A stretch of DNA of 64,000 bases from JAFGDI01 sp963667715 (GTDB lineage Bacteria > Planctomycetota > Phycisphaerae > Sedimentisphaerales > SM23-30), in NCBI GenBank assembly GCA_963667715.1, contig OY763926.1:2046001-2110000 (forward strand), given 5' to 3'. Made by a program: the position numbers and the translations under genes. Position 1 is the first letter of the stretch. Every line of letters begins with the position of its first letter. This document shows positions 62,623 to 64,000 of the stretch, one piece after another. The notes under the pieces were generated by a model that saw only the letters and a list, made by a program, of their open reading frames with translations, did not search any database and was not told where the DNA came from.

Positions 62623-63120
62623 TTAATTCCCTAGTGTCACTCTTTCATATTCCATTGTTTCAGTGTCGAGTATTACCAGCTTGCTTTTGCCTGTTACCCA
62701 GTCAGTACTCTCTCCCGGGTTAATTACCAGGGTTTTACCTATTTTGCGAATATCCTGCTGATGCGTATGGCCATAGACTACCAGGTCAAACTCCTGACAG
62801 GCGATTATCTGGTCTATATCGCTGGGGACGTGTGTCATATATACTTTTAAGCCGGCAATCTCACCCTTATAGCAATATTCGTGTATTTCGCCACCGATAG
62901 TGTCAAAAGCCTTCTTGAGAGCCAGCTTTTCGCCGTCATTATTGCCATAAACCGCTATTATCTGATCGCAGTTAAGGTCTATGAACGCCCTGGCTGTAAA
63001 TGGCGATACGATATCTCCGGCATGGAGTACCATATCTACTTCCTTGTCGTTCAGCGTGTCAATCGCTGCAAGAACACAGCGATGATGGTCGTGGGTGTCA
63101 CTTATAATTCCAAGTTTCAT
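62623..63120 (-). CDS. YfcE/MJ0936-type metallophosphoesterase
   Basis: 165 residues, family length. Small calcineurin-like phosphodiesterase with two metal ions. The ligands are visible in GIISDTHDHH, HAGDIVSP, VYGNNDGE, YMTHVPSD and VYGHTHQQ. The family hydrolyses phosphodiesters and is of unknown physiological substrate in most bacteria. It is cytoplasmic. ATG 63120 has a weak GGAG ten or more bases upstream. The convergent tRNA-Lys terminator lies at its end and the next gene on the same strand is 108 bases upstream. Confidence 0.92.
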   Translation of the reverse strand: MKLGIISDTHDHHRCVLAAIDTLNDKEVDMVLHAGDIVSPFTARAFIDLNCDQIIAVYGNNDGEKLALKKAFDTIGGEIHEYCYKGEIAGLKVYMTHVPSDIDQIIACQEFDLVVYGHTHQQDIRKIGKTLVINPGESTDWVTGKSKLVILDTETMEYERVTLGN

Positions 63121-63228
63121 TTCTCTGGCTCCAAGGTGGTGGGCTAGTGCTTACTTTTTAACTTTCTCTAGCATAATATAGCATGTTATGGGGCTGGAAT
63201 ACAAGGATTCTGTTAATAATCCGTTAAT

Positions 63229-63777
63229 CTATATATTTTTTGCTGTTGCAAATACTCTTTTACCTAATATTGACCCGAAATCATCTTTAGATAATGTCGG
63301 TGCAACATGGGCCGGGTTAAAATATACTCCAAGCCAGGGGCTGTTTAGCTCATCGATCAGCTCCCGAAGCTCTATTGGCGATATAAGTATTTTGCCGGCA
63401 GGATTTTCCAATATGAGCCATAGCGAGTATTTATTTAACTCTTCTTTAAGTTTTTCCAATGCCATGAAAAGATTATTTAATGATTTCTCATAGCCTGGCA
63501 GTGCTTCGGCTAATTCTGGATATTCCAGATCGCCCCGTACCAGTATAGCTATTGATCTGTGTGGTGCGGCTTTGGTATGCCTTTTTTCGTCTACTGCTCG
63601 GTATCGAGTCTCTAGTACTGACGCCTGTGCCAGGGTCTCAGCTATCTTCTGGAGAGCTTCTTCGCTATTATCGCTTGCCAGCGTGTAAATACTTACCCCG
63701 CAATCAATTATTTCTATTTGCTCGTTGCCAGGGTTGTCTATCTGGTCTTGAAGCTGTTCTCGTGTATATATTATCAT
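63229..63777 (-). CDS. Short protein resembling the xylose isomerase-like TIM barrel family
   Basis: 182 residues from ATG 63777, five bases after AGGA; TTG 63798 in frame lacks such a site. The segment SLWLILENPAGKILISPIELRELIDELNSPWLGVYFNPAHVAP is like the metal-site strand of sugar phosphate isomerase/epimerase (AP endonuclease 2) barrels, where ENH and a D-x-GH motif bind metal; here ENP and FNPAH suggest the metal site is altered. At about 180 residues it is shorter than the usual 260-300, so part of the barrel is missing. There is a long charged helix (about 100-135). No specific function can be given. Confidence 0.6.
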   Translation of the reverse strand: MIIYTREQLQDQIDNPGNEQIEIIDCGVSIYTLASDNSEEALQKIAETLAQASVLETRYRAVDEKRHTKAAPHRSIAILVRGDLEYPELAEALPGYEKSLNNLFMALEKLKEELNKYSLWLILENPAGKILISPIELRELIDELNSPWLGVYFNPAHVAPTLSKDDFGSILGKRVFATAKNI

Positions 63778-64000
63778 TTCTGTCCTGTTGTCATCCAATC
63801 TGTAATTGACCTGAACCTCTTTATTGCCTACAATAACATAAATATATTGTAATTGAATAATATAGCATAAGTAAAGAAGATTAAACTCACCTGCTTGCTT
63901 ACCTGTCTTCAGACAGAGTTTGAAGGTGTTAAGATAAATTGAATATACCTATAGGTTTCCTTATATATGTCTAAAATAAATATACTGCCTCAGAATCTTG

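Overview
The window looks like a chromosomal segment of a low-GC member of the Planctomycetota, most probably class Phycisphaerae (Sedimentisphaerales-like). This is an inference from four things seen here: very large secreted proteins carrying the short planctomycete-type dockerin-like repeat; a protein whose N-terminus reads LDVLESRCLLSS, resembling the planctomycete LExRxLLS export motif; several PEP-CTERM proteins; and an LPS-export operon with an oversized LptC/OstA protein. No phage, insertion sequence, CRISPR array or rRNA was seen. Most lineages of genes here are housekeeping, interspersed with long exported polysaccharide-related proteins.

Layout. 1-2.6 kb: minus-strand TPR lipoprotein (runs off the left edge) and two paralogous glycine-rich membrane proteins. 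3.0-4.1 kb: class II fructose-bisphosphate aldolase broken by one frameshift. 4.6-9.9 kb: 1766-residue exported beta-helix/PKD/propeller/dockerin protein. 10.1-12.4 kb: HTH-EIIA regulator and SulP anion transporter. 12.5-17.4 kb (minus): kdsC-lptC-lptF LPS operon. 17.4-20.1 kb (minus): ahcY-serS. 20.6-28.1 kb: exported PL11-type rhamnogalacturonan lyase, an RnfB-like ferredoxin and an exported GH51 arabinofuranosidase. 28.3-31.6 kb: Xaa-Pro aminopeptidase and an exported caspase-like protein. 31.6-35.3 kb (minus): FtsX-type permease and GNAT acetyltransferase. 35.5-38.8 kb: bacterioferritin, zwf and a PEP-CTERM protein. 39.5-47.1 kb: an unrecognised 826-residue exported helical protein, a dUTPase-like protein, asnS, two tandem PEP-CTERM paralogues and rarA. 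47.6-54.4 kb: 1870-residue CotH/lamin-tail protein and a convergent FGE/SUMF1-domain protein. 54.7-57.4 kb: lon. 57.5-61.7 kb (minus): two amt-glnK operons in tandem. 62.4-63.8 kb: tRNA-Lys, a YfcE-type phosphoesterase and a short TIM-barrel-like protein.

How the genes fit together. The exported lyase, arabinofuranosidase and beta-helix protein suggest growth on pectin-like plant or algal polysaccharides. The two amt-glnK operons each carry a sigma-54 type -24/-12 element and share an upstream 16-bp repeated box, which points to nitrogen-limitation control; both PII proteins lack the usual Tyr-51. The kdsC-lptC-lptF cluster supports an LPS-bearing outer membrane.

The most interesting points for a second look are the repeated box and sigma-54 layout before both amt operons, two exported-protein genes that seem to start at ATT, the giant LptC/OstA protein, the aldolase frameshift, the inverted copy of the FGE gene end, and alternative leader structures at tRNA-Lys. 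No wholly new system could be demonstrated from sequence alone.
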